NCBI GenBank assembly: GCA_015680685.1 | Contig: MNCI01036652.1 | Location: forward strand, 149,900-213,899 | Source of the DNA: Gnetum montanum | Taxonomy: Eukaryota > Streptophyta > Gnetopsida > Gnetales > Gnetaceae | Direction of reading: 5' to 3' | DNA: 64,000 nucleotides | Shown: piece after piece, positions 31,861 through 43,570 of the stretch | Position numbering within the stretch: the stretch's first letter is position 1 | How the letters are laid out: each line of letters starts with the position of its first letter | The notes under the pieces: generated by a model | Database searches by the model: none | Told to the model about the DNA's origin: nothing | What the model saw: only the letters and a program-made list of their open reading frames with translations | Program-made: the position numbers and the translations under genes

Positions 31861-32830
31861 CATCACCTAGCCCTTGTGTAATCCTTAACGTATCTTGGAT
31901 GTGTATGTGTCCTGTTAGTGTGTGTTTTCTTGTGTTGACCTTGTTGATGATTCCTAGGTGTTTTGGCATGTTTGGGGATGTTTTGGGCTCCTTTTAATGA
32001 ATTTAAGGGGTTCAAGGGTCTATGGGGGCTTGTTTGGAGGCATTCAGAGGCTCCACACCTCAAAACAAGCATCTTTATTTCTGGCCCTCGCAGGCAAGAC
32101 CTCTCACCAGCAGCCAAGATGTCTCCTGCAAGATGTCTCCCTAACAACCAAGACATATACTCTAACATCTCTACACTCAAGAAAGACATCTCCTATTTAT
32201 CCAAGATATCTAGTACAAATTTTGATGAACATCAAATTGAATGGTAAATTATAGAGAAGATGAAAGGTCACACCAAGAAGTTATAAAAAGGCATCAAAGG
32301 CTAATCAAGCTAATCGGAAGGAAGAAGATTAGTCTCAAAGGAGAAAGCTAGTCCTAAGAGAGAAGGCTAGTCTCAATAGTGAGAGAAGAGAGATTTGAGA
32401 GTCTCTTGAGACCTTGTGCAAGAAAAATTGAGTGATAGGCAAGGATGAGCACTTGAAAGAGGTTGAGAGAATCTCTTATAAGTGTCTTGTCTAAAGCTTT
32501 GGCTCCATTGTGAGCAATTGAGGATTGAGAGGGAACATGTGTGGCCTCTAAGATCCTTGGGAGAGTTATGAGTCGAGCTTGGCTCCTCGTCTTTGATGTG
32601 TTTCTCTACATTTTGAGAATTTTTCTTAATAAAAAGGAGATTTTCTCCATTTCATTGTGTTCTTCTTGTTTTTTAAGCTGAATTTTGCTTAGGAAGCTTA
32701 TGGAATAGGTCTTTTTGTAGTCATGGATTTGATTCTAGAGAAAATACTAAGTTATAACGTTATAAATTAACTATATATATATATAGGGGTATCTTTTCAA
32801 TTATTTTGGATTCCAACAACCTACTAAGTT
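31861..32830. repeat. Possible LTR-like unit, unresolved
   Basis: This stretch has LTR-like features: TGTGTAATCC near the start, short repeats of AGAGAAGGCTAGTC type, a T-rich end with TTCTTAATAAAAAGGAGA, and a CCAACA end. I cannot find a target duplication or a partner copy. An (AT)8 run is at about 32772-32788. No protein-coding frame is credible. Confidence 0.3.
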
Positions 32831-34325
32831 ATGCAATGAGGGGCTAGCAGCACCTCTAATCGACCACCTCACTTTAAAAACAAAAACAAGATAAAAAAAC
32901 CTAAAATCAAGTATCTTGATCGTGGTTGTAACATCGTCTCCACTTTCTCTCATGCAACCACAATTGCATCAACTCTAGAAGTAACCCGAGCACATTATCC
33001 AAGAGACGCAACATAAGAAAGGGCAAAGCCTTAACAAAATTCTCAGGGCTCGTTGTCCCTTGCTCCTGCATAACTCCACTATGAAACCACTTCTTAAATT
33101 CTACACTTCCCATCATGAATTCCAGCAGGCAATATATCATTACGTTCTTTGGTGTGCTTCTTGTTCCTCCTTCCTGCATAACTCTACTACAAAACAAATC
33201 TCTATGCCGTTGTATCCAAACATTCACATCTTTTTTATTTTGCTTTCTTTCTATGCTGGCACTCGATGCTTCCTTCAAGTTTCTCATTTCCTAATTGATC
33301 GAAACCCTTCTCTACTGCTTTCTTTACCCTTTGACATCTCTGCATCAAAGTTCTATAGCTGCTCTATCTTGCCCTCTTACATAAATAAAAATCATGTTAG
33401 TCTAGCTGCCCGATTCAGAGAACTCCTTTTGCGTCCCGATTGGGGTAATTAATGCACCCCATTTGATCCACGTGGATCAGTACCCCGCTGCCATGGACCC
33501 ATACATGGCCCTATCACTATCATAGATCCTTTTCCTCATGCCCATTCGCATATTTGAAAAAAAAATATATCCCTTTCAAGCGTGCCCATTAGTGTTTTTT
33601 TTTTCTGTGCGTCATTCATTCTACGTATCTGCTGCTGGTTAAGTTTTTTTTTGTTTTCACAGCATGTGAAGGTCGACGTTGCGGCGGTAAAAGGCAAAGA
33701 CTATGCAAACCTCCAAATCCCATTCATATTCATTATTTTAGGCTTTCTCTGCTCTACTTTTTCTCATTTTTTTTCTGTTTACTTCCCATTTTTTGGCAAC
33801 AAGTACTCACATTTCCAGTCTTTGAGATTTTATCTTTGTCTGCAATAATTGCTATTACTTTTGGCTTCCAAGTATGTCAATTTCTGTACCATTTTTCAAT
33901 TTATAATTTCTTACTTACACTTCTACTTGCTTTAACATTGTTGGGTTTGCTAATTACTGCAATTTGGATGATAATATGAAATTGCAGCAACAAGAAAATT
34001 TTTCTTGCCCTTAGGTTTAGTGGGTTGAATCTGTATTAAGTATTAAGATTTGGGTTTATGGAGATTGCTACAATTTGTTTGTTTAGGATTTCTTTAATGG
34101 AAAAAAAAAAAGAAATTTTAAGCTATCAATTTGTTATTTGTATAATTTGTAGTAATTTATTGCTTTTTGCATTGAAGTTATTTTTTTTTATTGTGGTTGT
34201 TGTAATGCAAAAGATGCAATGTTGAATATACAATTCATGTGTTTCAAATTGTGATAAAATTTAAGCCTCATTTCTTGCTAAGAGACTTTTTGGGATTATG
34301 CTTGGACTGTAGCAATTGAAAATCC
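32831..34325. other. AT-rich flank of the MULE, no gene supported
   Basis: Contains open frames on both strands (for example 33060-33452 plus and 33287-32907 minus) without motifs, and long T-runs. Position suggests 5' terminal or intron sequence of the MULE that follows. I see no convincing terminal inverted repeat. Confidence 0.35.
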
Positions 34326-35960
34326 TCCAAAAGGGTATTTTAATCAAGATAATTTAGTATGGACAATCTGAAAGAATAACCATTTTATATGGATACCTCC
34401 AAAAAAGTATTTTAATCAAGATAATTTAGTATGGACATTCCAAAAGAATAACCATTTTATATGGATACCTTATGATAGAGTTGAAGATTTTGTAAAAGGT
34501 GAAGAAAGTAATCCCATGTGATGAGCGATGAGGTACCCCTATGCTCAACCATACAAATACGAGCGTTTCACGCACAATCCGGTCGAATTCCAAGGATTAA
34601 GTGCTTATGCATCTCTGTGGAACAAGGGCGAGTTGGTTAATCATTGTCTTCCCAAACTTACTTGTATGTCACGATTGTATGGTTAAGTAAGCTTGAGGCA
34701 TATGATTTTTATATCTTTTATGTTTTTATGTTTTGTGCTAATAAGGGAAGGAGAAAGATAACTAATTGACTAATTTAACTTAATTACTCATTAACTAAGT
34801 TCTAACTAATCCTAACACCAGCATCCATTCTCACTTGTTGTACACATCCTGAACCAGTGCAACACTACTAGGATTACCGAATGCTAATCATTACTAGGTT
34901 ACTAAGTATTACACGCATGCTCGAAGTGATCGTACTGTGTGTGTTTACTTAAGAAAGTGTAGGGTGAAAGAAGACATTAATTAACTAGGAAAGCATTTAA
35001 TAACATCAATTAACACTAATTAATCTATTCTCGATGGTGCAAGGTTTATCATAAAGTTCGTCTTTATTGCCGTACACAAGGTGTGCTCAAGTACACAATG
35101 CTCGAATAAAGATCTATTCACTTTATGACTACTACTGCAGACACACAGAAAGAATTCTAACTCTGAGAAGGAGAAAAGGCAAGAGTTCGACTAAGGGACT
35201 AACTATCTATTGCAAAACCAAGTGCACCCACCTCTTATTTATAGGTAAGGAGATAGGTCCTGATATCGGGTATTTGACATCACATGGTAGGCTCTGATAC
35301 TGCAGACCCGATATTGTAGATGTGATATCACGGCTCCGATATCACGATTCATCACCATGCATCTTACAACCTTTATTAAAAGGAATTGTACAAATCAAAA
35401 TTGAAATTGAGGAAATAAGTGTACAAATCAAAATTGAAATTGAGGAAATAACAATATTTTTGAAAATTGTTATCTTAAAAAATTGATTTTTATAATTGTA
35501 AAATCATATAGATTTCTATTTTAAAATTTTAATTATTCAATCCATGTATCATTTCAATATGTTCCTATGAAACACAAGATAACTCAATGATTCATAAAGA
35601 AAATCCTCCAAAAAGGGAATTTAATCAAGATAAGTTAATATGGATAGTTTGAAAGAATAACCATTTTATATGGATACCTTATGATAAAGTTGAAGATTTT
35701 GTAAAAGGCGAAGAAAGTAATCTCATGCATCCCACAACCTTTATTAAAAGGCATCATACAAATCGAAATTGGAATTGAGGAGATAGGTGTCATGCAAATC
35801 ATTATATTGAAAAATTAGAATAAGGATATTTTTGAAAATTTTTAACTTAAAAAATTGGTTCTTTATAATTATAGAATCATATAGATTTCTATTTTAAAAT
35901 TTGAATTATTCAATCCATGTATCATTTAAGATATTGGTGTTCCTATGAACCACAAGATAA
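34326..35960 (+). repeat. Tandem duplication within the MULE
   Basis: One unit is 34404-34518 plus 35355-35603 (interrupted by solo LTR 2), and the second is 35604-35960. Both contain the CCTCCAAAAAxGxATTTTAAT block, the coding for FIWIPYDxVEDFVKGEES, then CAACCTTTATTAAAAGG and the AT-rich tail ending CAATCCATGTATCATTT. A further partial repeat of the first 65 bases lies at 34329-34394. Confidence 0.8.
34519..35354 (-). repeat. Solo LTR 2 of family X
   Basis: In minus orientation it starts TGATGAATCGTGATATCG and ends CGCTCATCA. It is flanked by perfect CCATG duplications (34514-34518, 35355-35359). A minus-strand TATAAATA is at 35243-35236. It sits inside the first MULE repeat unit. Confidence 0.9.
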
Positions 35961-36609
35961 CTCAATAATTCATAAAGAGATTAGCAAATCTCATCATGAA
36001 TCATACAAGAGAGGATGTCAATGCTACTTTACAATTCAAAAGATGAGAATAGATGCTAGCTTTGCAATTATATTTTATATGGAAAGAAACATGTGAATAA
36101 ATCTAGAGAAATATGTCATGAAATGTATGCTTCAAATGCAAATGGACGTACTTTACATGCTCCTCATTTATCCAAAGAGCTATGTGAAGATATTGCAACA
36201 ATGTCTACAAGTGATTTATCTTGTGACAAAATCTTTGAGAAGTATAATTTAGAATTGCATAAAAATCCAACTAATAGAGTAATTCAAATTACTTCTAGTA
36301 GGGATGAATATTTGAATAAAAAGGACATTGCACGCATATTTGAAAAAGTTATTAGTAAAGGATACAAGTACCGTTATAAAGATGAAATAAGTGTTCAAAA
36401 ATAGATTCACACATATTCAGAATCTGTTTTTTACTATCAATTTTCTATTAATAGTAAACCATTTATTCTTGATATTCAATTGTTATGGATAAGAGAAAAA
36501 CTATTGCAATTTTCTCATAACAGTTTGTTAGCCATGGATTCAACATTCAATACTAATATGTATGAAGTAACATATATTGATTTTAATGTTAAATAGCCTC
36601 TCTAGATTA

Positions 36610-37443
36610 TGATTCTAATGTTATTTATTATAACTTTTCTGTACTTCCTCTGCCTCATCCTCGCACAAAACCACACAAAGAAAACCACAAACCTTGCTTA
36701 CACCAGACAATGATCCCACTTGTCTTAGTTTAAAAGAACAAATTAGTATTTTAAAAAGTAAATTAAAAAGAACATCGTTAGACAATATTCCTAAATATAT
36801 GAGTTTAGAAAAACAGCTAGCAGAAAAACAAGAAGAATTAAAATTACAAAAAAGACATCTAAAAGAACAAAGCATATTCCTTGATGCTCCACCTTTGTCC
36901 TCTTTTGAAGAAGAATTAGAAGATTTAGAAAAAATTTTAGAAGAAGAAGAAGAAGACCTAAGAAAAACAGAAATTCTCCAAATATCTCAACTTGATATAT
37001 CAAAATCCTTATGGAGAACATATAGGATTCAACAGCTACAAAATTTGATAAATTGGATGACATAGGAAATGAATCAGCTACAATTAGAAGAAGAAAATAA
37101 ACAGAGAAGGCAGTATGAGGAAGAAGTATCTAAAATAGGAATGATAACTCATCCTATAAATAAAAATAGTTTAGAAAAGCCTCATATTCCTATATGTAAA
37201 TTTATGATAAAACTTCCATCTTTTAAGCCATATCCTATTGATGCTCTTATAGATAGTGGAGCTAAGATATTGTTAGGAAGACTTGAAATTATTCCTTATT
37301 TTCTATGGAAGCCTCAAAATACAACATATGTTTCATTTAATACTCAAACAAAAGCCATAGAATATGAAGTTGAAATTCCTATACAATTTCATAACAAAAG
37401 ACTATTATTTTACAAGATATCAATTGGAATTACCTACTTATGA
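36610..37443 (+). pseudogene. Endogenous pararetrovirus: coiled-coil region and aspartic protease
   Basis: A Lys/Glu-rich coiled-coil stretch (LEKQLAEKQEELKLQKRHLK and EEELEDLEKILEEEEEDLRK) leads, after one TAG, into the protease. The latter reads PHIPICKFMIKLPSFKPYPI, ALIDSGAKILLG and LEIIPYFLW. DSGA corresponds to the DTGA/S active block, followed by the usual P-E-W pattern. This matches the polyprotein order of Caulimoviridae-like endogenous viruses. It is a relic with stops downstream. No intact virus protein is present. Confidence 0.7.
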
Positions 37444-37529
37444 TTTATTAATAAGAATCAATAATTTATTGAAACTTGAACCATATACAATAACAATAGA
37501 TAAGTTTAGGGCAATGTCAATTTGCTAGA

Positions 37530-39300
37530 TTAAGCACCAATACCAATAAATTTGATAAAAATACTCCTCCTAAAATTAGAAAAACTCAATGGCTAGTAAA
37601 TCAAATCCAAACCCAAGAAAAAGAATTTGAAAACATAAAAGAAAAAGTATTAACTATAGCCTCTGATGATCCCACATCTTTTAGATGGAAAAAACAACAC
37701 TGGTGCTGATGAATCGTGATTCATTAAGTGACAATATCGCATACACGATATCGCGGCCTGGCTCACAATATTGTATATGAGATATCGTGGCTCCTGTGCA
37801 GGCCTATAAATACACCTTAGGCACATGAAGGAAAGGGAAGTTTTTTAGTTAGAAGTTAGTTTTTATTTTTAGTCTTTCTTACCCTTTCTCCTAGTGCATG
37901 CCACAAATAAAGATTGTAATTGTATGATACCTTTATTTGAGTGTGACGTACTTGGACACACACATGACTAAAAATAAAGATCAAGATTACTTCATCATTG
38001 CAGCATTCACTTAGTTTAATCATTTAATTGTTATTGTTATTTATTGATTTTGTAGTTAATATCTCTTTACCCTAAACTCCTTAAACACTGAATGAGTACA
38101 ACTTAATCACGAGCATTTAAGTGTGACTACTTGGTATCCCAGTAGCGTACCTAGGCCATGTGCTTGGTAATCCCAATGGTAGTCATGCACGAGGTCCAAG
38201 AAGTGTACAGATGATTAAGGAATGGATACTCATCACACTTAGGCTATCTTAAACTCTCTTCACCCCTTTCCTCCTAGCTTAATTAAAGTTATTTTCCATT
38301 GCCTCTAGGAGCAACACTAGCTTAGGACCACATCATACAGCTCACTCTAGACTAAACCATACATGACAAAGCAAATACTAGTCCAAGTGGGAAGATAGCG
38401 AACTGCGATCAAGGAGTAACTATCTAGATACCACAACTAGCCCATCTACGGAGTTTGACCAGATCATGTGTGAAATGCTCGTATTCGTATGGTTGAGTGT
38501 AGGGGTACATTGCCACTCATCAAGTGCCATATAGATCTCCAAGAGAACATCAAAATAAAGGCCAAAGCCAATATTATTGGAATGTCACCAAAACTAAGAA
38601 AGGAGTGTGAACAAGAAATAAAAAAATTATTAGAAAAAGGATTAATTCAAAAGAGTACAAGCATGTTCTCATCTGCAGCATTTTATGTCAACAAAAGAAC
38701 ATAACAACTTAGAGGAAAAAAGCATTTAGTCATAAATTATAAACCCTTAAATGAATTAATTAAACCTGTTCAACATCCCATTCAAGTAAAAACGATTTGT
38801 TTCAAAAATTACCTAATACACATATCTATTGCAAATTTAACTTAAAATCAAGCTTCTGGCAAATTCAAGTTTATCCAAAAGACTGCTAGAAAATAGCTTT
38901 CATGGTACCAGGTGAACTTTATGAATGGATAGTGTTACCTTTTGAGATTAAAACTACTCCTTCCATATTTCAACAAGCTATGGATAAAATCTTTTCATCT
39001 TACCCTTTTATTATAGTATATACAGATGATATTCTTATGATGTCTAAATATGCCAAACAACATTTAGAGCATTTAGAAAAGTTTTATGAAATAGTAGATA
39101 AAAATGGTTTAGTTCTTTCACCCAAAAAAATGAAATTGGCTCAGGAAAACACTAAATTTCTTGGTTTGGAAATAGCTCATGGAAAATTAACTTTACATAC
39201 ACATGTTCTCAAAGAAATTTCTAAATTTTCTAATGAGCTTATTGATAAAAAAACAGTTACAATGCTTTTTAGACTATATCAACTATATTTCTAGATTTTA
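37530..39300 (+). pseudogene. Endogenous pararetrovirus reverse transcriptase (plus arm)
   Basis: The frame is split exactly by solo LTR 3 within W-K-K-x-H-W-C and C-H-I-D-L. It continues KAKANIIGMSPKLRKECEQE IKKLLEKGLI, SSAAFYVNKRT, LVINYKPLNELIKPVQHPI, FMVPGELYEWIVLPF and FQQAMDKIF. The catalytic IVYTDDILM follows at about 39010-39035, and FLGLEIAHGKLTLHTHVLKE ends the domain. The motif order and the last segment fit Caulimoviridae rather than LTR retroelement polymerases. Several stops and shifts make it non-functional. Confidence 0.85.
37707..38522 (+). repeat. Solo LTR 3 of family X, inside the pararetrovirus RT
   Basis: TGATGAATCG to ACTCATCA, 816 bases, flanked by GGTGC (37702-37706) and AGTGC (38523-38527), a 5-base duplication with one mismatch. 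TATAAATA is at 37805-37812. The RT frame resumes directly after it. Confidence 0.88.
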
Positions 39301-39379
39301 TAAAGTCCTAGCAAAAGATCATAAACTCTTAAATGAAAAATTAAGTGCTAAAGCCTCAACATGATCTTAGCAACACAAA

Positions 39380-39825
39380 ATCAAAGAACACTGTAAGAGT
39401 TTATCCCAATTATGGTTACCAACAGATGGCACTCTAATTTTAGAAATAGATGCATCAGAAGCATTCTAGGGAGAAATCTTAAAAGAAGATAAAGATGGTG
39501 TTATTTATCTTTGTCGATATAGTTCAAGAAAGTTCTCTCCAAATCAAATGAATTATCATAGTACACACAAAGAACTTATTGCCATCGTCAAAGGAATAAA
39601 AAATTTAGACTTTTCTTATAAGAGAAAAAATTTATTGTGCAAAATGATCTTAAACATTTTGATAAATATCTCTAAGTCAAAATCTAAATAAAGTTGCACA
39701 TACAAGATTAATTAGATGGTCATTATTTTTATCTAATTTTACTTTTGAAACTAAATATCTGAATGGTAAAAAGCATTTTCTGACAGATTTTCTAACAACA
39801 GAGTTTAATCTCTCTTAATACTAAT
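39380..39825 (+). pseudogene. Endogenous pararetrovirus RNase H (plus arm)
   Basis: LEIDASEAF (first catalytic Asp) at about 39440, followed by a TAG where Trp is usual, then GVIYLCRYSSRKFSPNQMNY and STHKELIAIVKGIKN with the catalytic Glu. Later frames give ARLIRWSLFLSNFTFETKYL -like sequence and HFLTDFLTTEF near the end. This is the domain following RT in caulimovirids. It is broken. Confidence 0.8.
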
Positions 39826-39829
39826 GTTA

Positions 39830-40800
39830 TTTTAGGTTTTGTATATTTGTACAAAATGGTTCCAAGAAGGATGGACACTGTGTTATTCAAGAAGGTTAAG
39901 AAGTGTTAGAACTCCTTTCGAAAGATATATACCTATAATTGAGCAACTCCATGTACACCTTGAGCATGAACCTCAATGGAAAAACTTTGTTCAAACCTCT
40001 AGAGCCTATAGCTTGTATGGTACTATAGCCTAAACCTTGCATATGGCCTATAAAGATTAGTTAGTACCTACAAAACCTCCTCCATATATTCATATGAATA
40101 CGTATGTAGAAATCCAATTGTTAGACTTTGAAACCTTTTTTAGTGACTCCATGATGAATTAGCCTCTCAAACAGCTGGATCCATTTCATTTGTATAAAAT
40201 CGAATTAAATCCTCTTTTAGCTCCAGATACTTTTAGCCATGCCTTTTGGTCATGGTGGGCAAGATATGATCATGCACCAGCATACATTCCATCAAATTAT
40301 CCACGAAGCCTTTATCATCAACTCAGAGGAAGATGAGGAGATTTCATCTACTATGGAAGTCATCAATCTAGAGGATGGCACTTCATAAACCACGACCATA
40401 TGCCATTCTACTTTCTTGCCACGTGAATCTCCTCAAAAATTGATTGGAAAAATGCATGGGACCATGCATTCTATCAAGATGTATACATAAGTAATGCCTA
40501 TGATATTCAAGATCATTGTAGACTCCATGAAATTCATTCCCATACTCTTGAATTATATTCCAAGGACCTTGTATTACCAAGGTTTCGCTAGGCTAGAGGA
40601 TATGAAAAGCTCATTCACCTTGCAAGCACACAAAGAGATGAAGAGGAAGAATCTTCCTTTTTCAAAAGTGAAGAAGATGATGCTCCATCACCATTACATA
40701 ATAATGATCCTGCTAACACACCATAAAAGTTTTCCTCCACTATGTAAAGAAAGATGCCTCCTCAAGAGGCTCCCTCTTTTCTTTTAGTGTCCTCCATCCA
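39830..40800 (+). pseudogene. Pararetrovirus downstream ORF, unrecognised (plus arm)
   Basis: Across several frames this reads YKIELNPLLAPDTFSHAFWS W, DHAPAYIPSNYPRSLYHQLR G, DFIYYGSHQSRGWHFINHDH and a C-terminal acidic segment (QRDEEEESSFFKSEEDD). The minus arm encodes the same protein in a better frame (42256-41969). Position after RNase H suggests a viral accessory or transactivator-like product, but no family motif is recognised. Confidence 0.5.
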
Positions 40801-41110
40801 TGTGTCCCTAAAGATAAGGTAGAATCTATTCGACCTTATCTTTGTAAGTGTGTCTTGAGTTAGGCTTAGAGGCAATTGCCTTGCCTATAAATTAAGTCTT
40901 GTATAAACCTTAGAGGTATCAAATTGAGAGATCAGAAGAGCAGCACATAGTGCCTTCTAAGCATTCTGATCTAAGCATCCCTAAGGACTGTAAAAAAAAC
41001 CATTATGAGAGCAATAAAAATGTGTTTTTCTACAAAGTGTTTGTTGCCATCTTGAGTATTCTATCTGTCAAGCTTACTACACAACTTACGTTATTCAATG
41101 ATTTGAACGT
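40801..41110 (+). promoter_or_regulatory. Pararetrovirus promoter and polyadenylation region (plus arm)
   Basis: After the last frame lies CCTATAAATTAAGTC (TATA-like, about 40885) and about 120 bases on GAGCAATAAAAATGTG, a poly(A)-signal-like site, before TTTGTTGCCATCTTGAGTAT. The minus arm has the same arrangement. This is the layout of a pararetroviral pregenomic RNA promoter followed by the terminal redundancy. Confidence 0.55.
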
Positions 41111-41130
41111 ATAGATTCTCACACTACTAG

Positions 41131-41378
41131 CATATAATAGTTATCCTAAGTTCACTCAAAACGTTGCTTCAGCACAACAATAGCAATGTTCAACAAAGCA
41201 TTAACATGGCTCTGATACCATTTCTTTGCCCATATCACTTTCACTCATTTGGCGTATAATAGCTACCCTAAGTTCACTCAAAACATTGCTTTAGCACAAT
41301 AATAGCAATGTTCAGCAGAGCAGAACATTAACATGGATTTGATACCATTTCTTTGCCCGAATCACTTTTGCTCACTTA
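41131..41378 (-). repeat. Two tandem leader units with tRNA-Met-type primer sites
   Basis: Two direct copies of a roughly 125-base unit (41131-41250, 41253-41378) each end with a primer-binding-site-like sequence. On the minus strand these are TGGTATCAGAGCCA at 41220-41207 and TGGTATCAAATCCA at 41347-41334. The first is the canonical initiator-tRNA-Met complement used by Caulimoviridae. They sit at the junction of the two inverted pararetrovirus arms. Confidence 0.8.
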
Positions 41379-41389
41379 TTCTGCAGAAT

Positions 41390-43570
41390 ACTCATGATGG
41401 CAACAAACACTTTGGCAAAATGCACATTTTCATTACTCTCATAATGGCTTTTTTATAGTCCTTAGGGATGCTTAGATCAGAATCCTTAGAAGGCGCTATG
41501 CACTACTCTTCTAATCTCTCGATCTGATACCTCTAAGGTTTATACAAGATTCAATTTATAGGCAAGGAAACTCCCTTTGCGCCTAACTCAAAATGCACTT
41601 ACAAAGATAAGGTTGAATACATTCTGCCTTATCCTTAGGGACACATGAATGGAGGACACTCAAAAAAAAGAGGAAGCCTCCTAAGGAGGCATCTTTCTTT
41701 ACATAGTAAAGGACAGCTTTTATGGCATGTTAGCAGGATCATCATTATGTCTTGGTGTTGGAACATCATCTTCTTCACTTTTGAAAAAGGAAGATTCTTC
41801 CTCTTCATCTCTTTGTGCACTTGCAAGGTCAATGAGCTTTTCATATCCTCTAGCCTAGGGAAACCTTGGCAATCTAGGGTCTTCAGAATATAATTCAAGA
41901 GTACAGGAATGAATTTCATGGAGTCTACAGTGCTCTTGAATATCATAGGCATTACTTGTGTATACATCTTAATAGAATGCATGGCCCCATGCATTTTTCC
42001 AATTAATTTTTGAGGAGAAGAACATGGCAAGAAAGTAGAATGGTTTATGGTCTTGGTTTATGAAGTGCCATCCTCTAGATTGATGACTTCCATAGTAGAT
42101 GAAATCTCCTAGTCTTCCTCTGAGTTGATGATAAAGGCTTCGTGGATAATTTGATGGAATGTATGCTGGTGCATGACCATATCTTTCCCACCATGACCAA
42201 AAGGCATGGCTAAAAGTATCTAGAGCTAAAAGAGGATTTAATTCGATTTTATACAAATGAAATGGATTCGGCTATCTAAGAGGCTAATTCATCATGGAGT
42301 CACTAAAAAAGATTTCAAAGTCTAACAATTGGATTTTTACATACATATTCATATGAATATATGGAGGAGGTTTTGTAGGTACTAATTGATCTTTATAGGC
42401 CATATGCAAGGTTTGGGCTATAGTACCATATGGGCTATAAGCTCTAGAGGTTTGAACAAAGTTTTTCCATTAAGGTTCATGCTCAAGGCATACATGGAGT
42501 TGCTCAATTGTAGGTATATATCTTTCAAAAGAAGTTCTAACACTTCTTAACCTTATTGAATAACGCAGTGTCCATCCTTCTTCATGGAACCATTCTGTAC
42601 AAATATACAAAACCTAAAATAACATTAGTATCAAGAGAGATTAAACTTTGTTGTTAGAAAATCTATCAGACAGTTCTTTTTACCATTCAGATATTCAGTT
42701 TCAAAAGTAAAATTAGCTAAAAATAATGACCATCTAATTAATCTTGTATGTGCAACTTTATTCAGATTTTGACTTGGAGATATTTATCAAAATGTTTAAG
42801 ATCATTTCACACAATAAATTTTTTTCTTGTAAGAAAAGTCTCAATTTTTCGATTCCTTTGACGATGGCAATAAGTTCTTTGTGTGTACTATGATAATTCA
42901 TTTGATTTGGAGAGAATTTTCTTGAACTATATTAACAAAGATAAATAACACCATCTTTATCTTCTATTAAGATTACCCCCTAGAATGCTTCTAATGCATC
43001 TATTTCTAAAATTAGAGTGACATCTATTGGTTACCATAATTGGGATAAATTTTTGCAGTGTTCTTTGATTTTTCTAACTATATTTTTGTGTTGCTGAGAC
43101 CATGTTGAGGCTTTAGCACTTAATTGTTCATTTAGGAGTTTACGATCTTTTTCTAGGTCTTTATAAAATCCAGAAATGTAGTTGATACAGTCGAAAAGCG
43201 TTGTAACTATTTTTTATCAATAAGCTCATTAGGGAATTTAGAAATTGCTTCAAGAACATGTGTTTGTAAAGTTACTTTTCCATGAGCTATTTCCAAACCA
43301 ATAAATTCAATGTTTTCCTGAGCCAAATTCATTTTTTGGGGTGAAAGAACTAAACCATTTTTATCCACTATTTCATAGAAATTTTCTAAATGCTCTAAAT
43401 GTTGTTTGGAAATTTTAGACATCATAAGAATATCATCTATATATACTATAATAAAAGGGTATGATGCAAAGATTTTATCCATAGCCTATTGAAATATGGA
43501 AAGAGAAATTTTAATCCCAAAAGGTAACACTGTACATTCACAGGGACTCATCACAACATGATGGAATGAA
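41390..43570 (-). pseudogene. Endogenous pararetrovirus, minus arm (RT, RNase H, downstream ORF)
   Basis: The minus strand repeats the plus arm in reverse: RT entry CTVLPFGIK (43540), FIIVYIDDILMMSKISKQHL (43450) with the catalytic YIDD, and IEFIGLEIAHGKVTLQTHVL. RNase H follows (about 43020-42830), then ELNPLLALDTFSHAFWSWWE and RSLYHQLRGRLGDFIYYGSH. The end is a TATA-like site and an ATGAAAATGTG end. It lacks everything upstream of the central RT. It is tail-to-tail with the plus arm, the two differing by scattered substitutions. It is not functional. Confidence 0.85.

Larger units (their letters stand above)
34326..36595 (+). pseudogene. MULE transposase (FAR1-like) remnant
   Basis: Plus-strand pieces form one protein: YFNQDNLVWTFQKNNHFIWI and PYDRVEDFVKGEESNPM, then CQCYFTIQKMRIDASFAII and SREICHEMYASNANGRTLHA. 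They continue with HLSKELCEDIATMSTSDLSC, RVIQITSSRDEYLNKKDIAR IFEKVISKGYKYRYKDE and IHTYSESVFYYQFSINSKPF, and end at LLQFSHNSLLAMDSTFNTNM Y, the start of the MULE transposase core with the first catalytic Asp. The rest of the core is absent, and a pararetrovirus sequence follows. The first exon is tandemly duplicated and interrupted by solo LTR 2. It would have cut and pasted a Mutator-like element. Confidence 0.75.

Noticed and set aside
31861-32830. A definite solo LTR
   Set aside because: LTR-like composition, but no target duplication, partner copy or clear termini could be seen, so it is listed only as unresolved.
32907-33452. Overlapping plus and minus frames of about 130 residues
   Set aside because: Neither has a motif, neighbour support or codon character. 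Probably chance openness.
41207-41347. TGGTATCAGAGCCA-type sequences as tRNA gene fragments
   Set aside because: Only the primer complement is present, with no tRNA arms. They are primer-binding sites at the expected place in a pararetrovirus leader.
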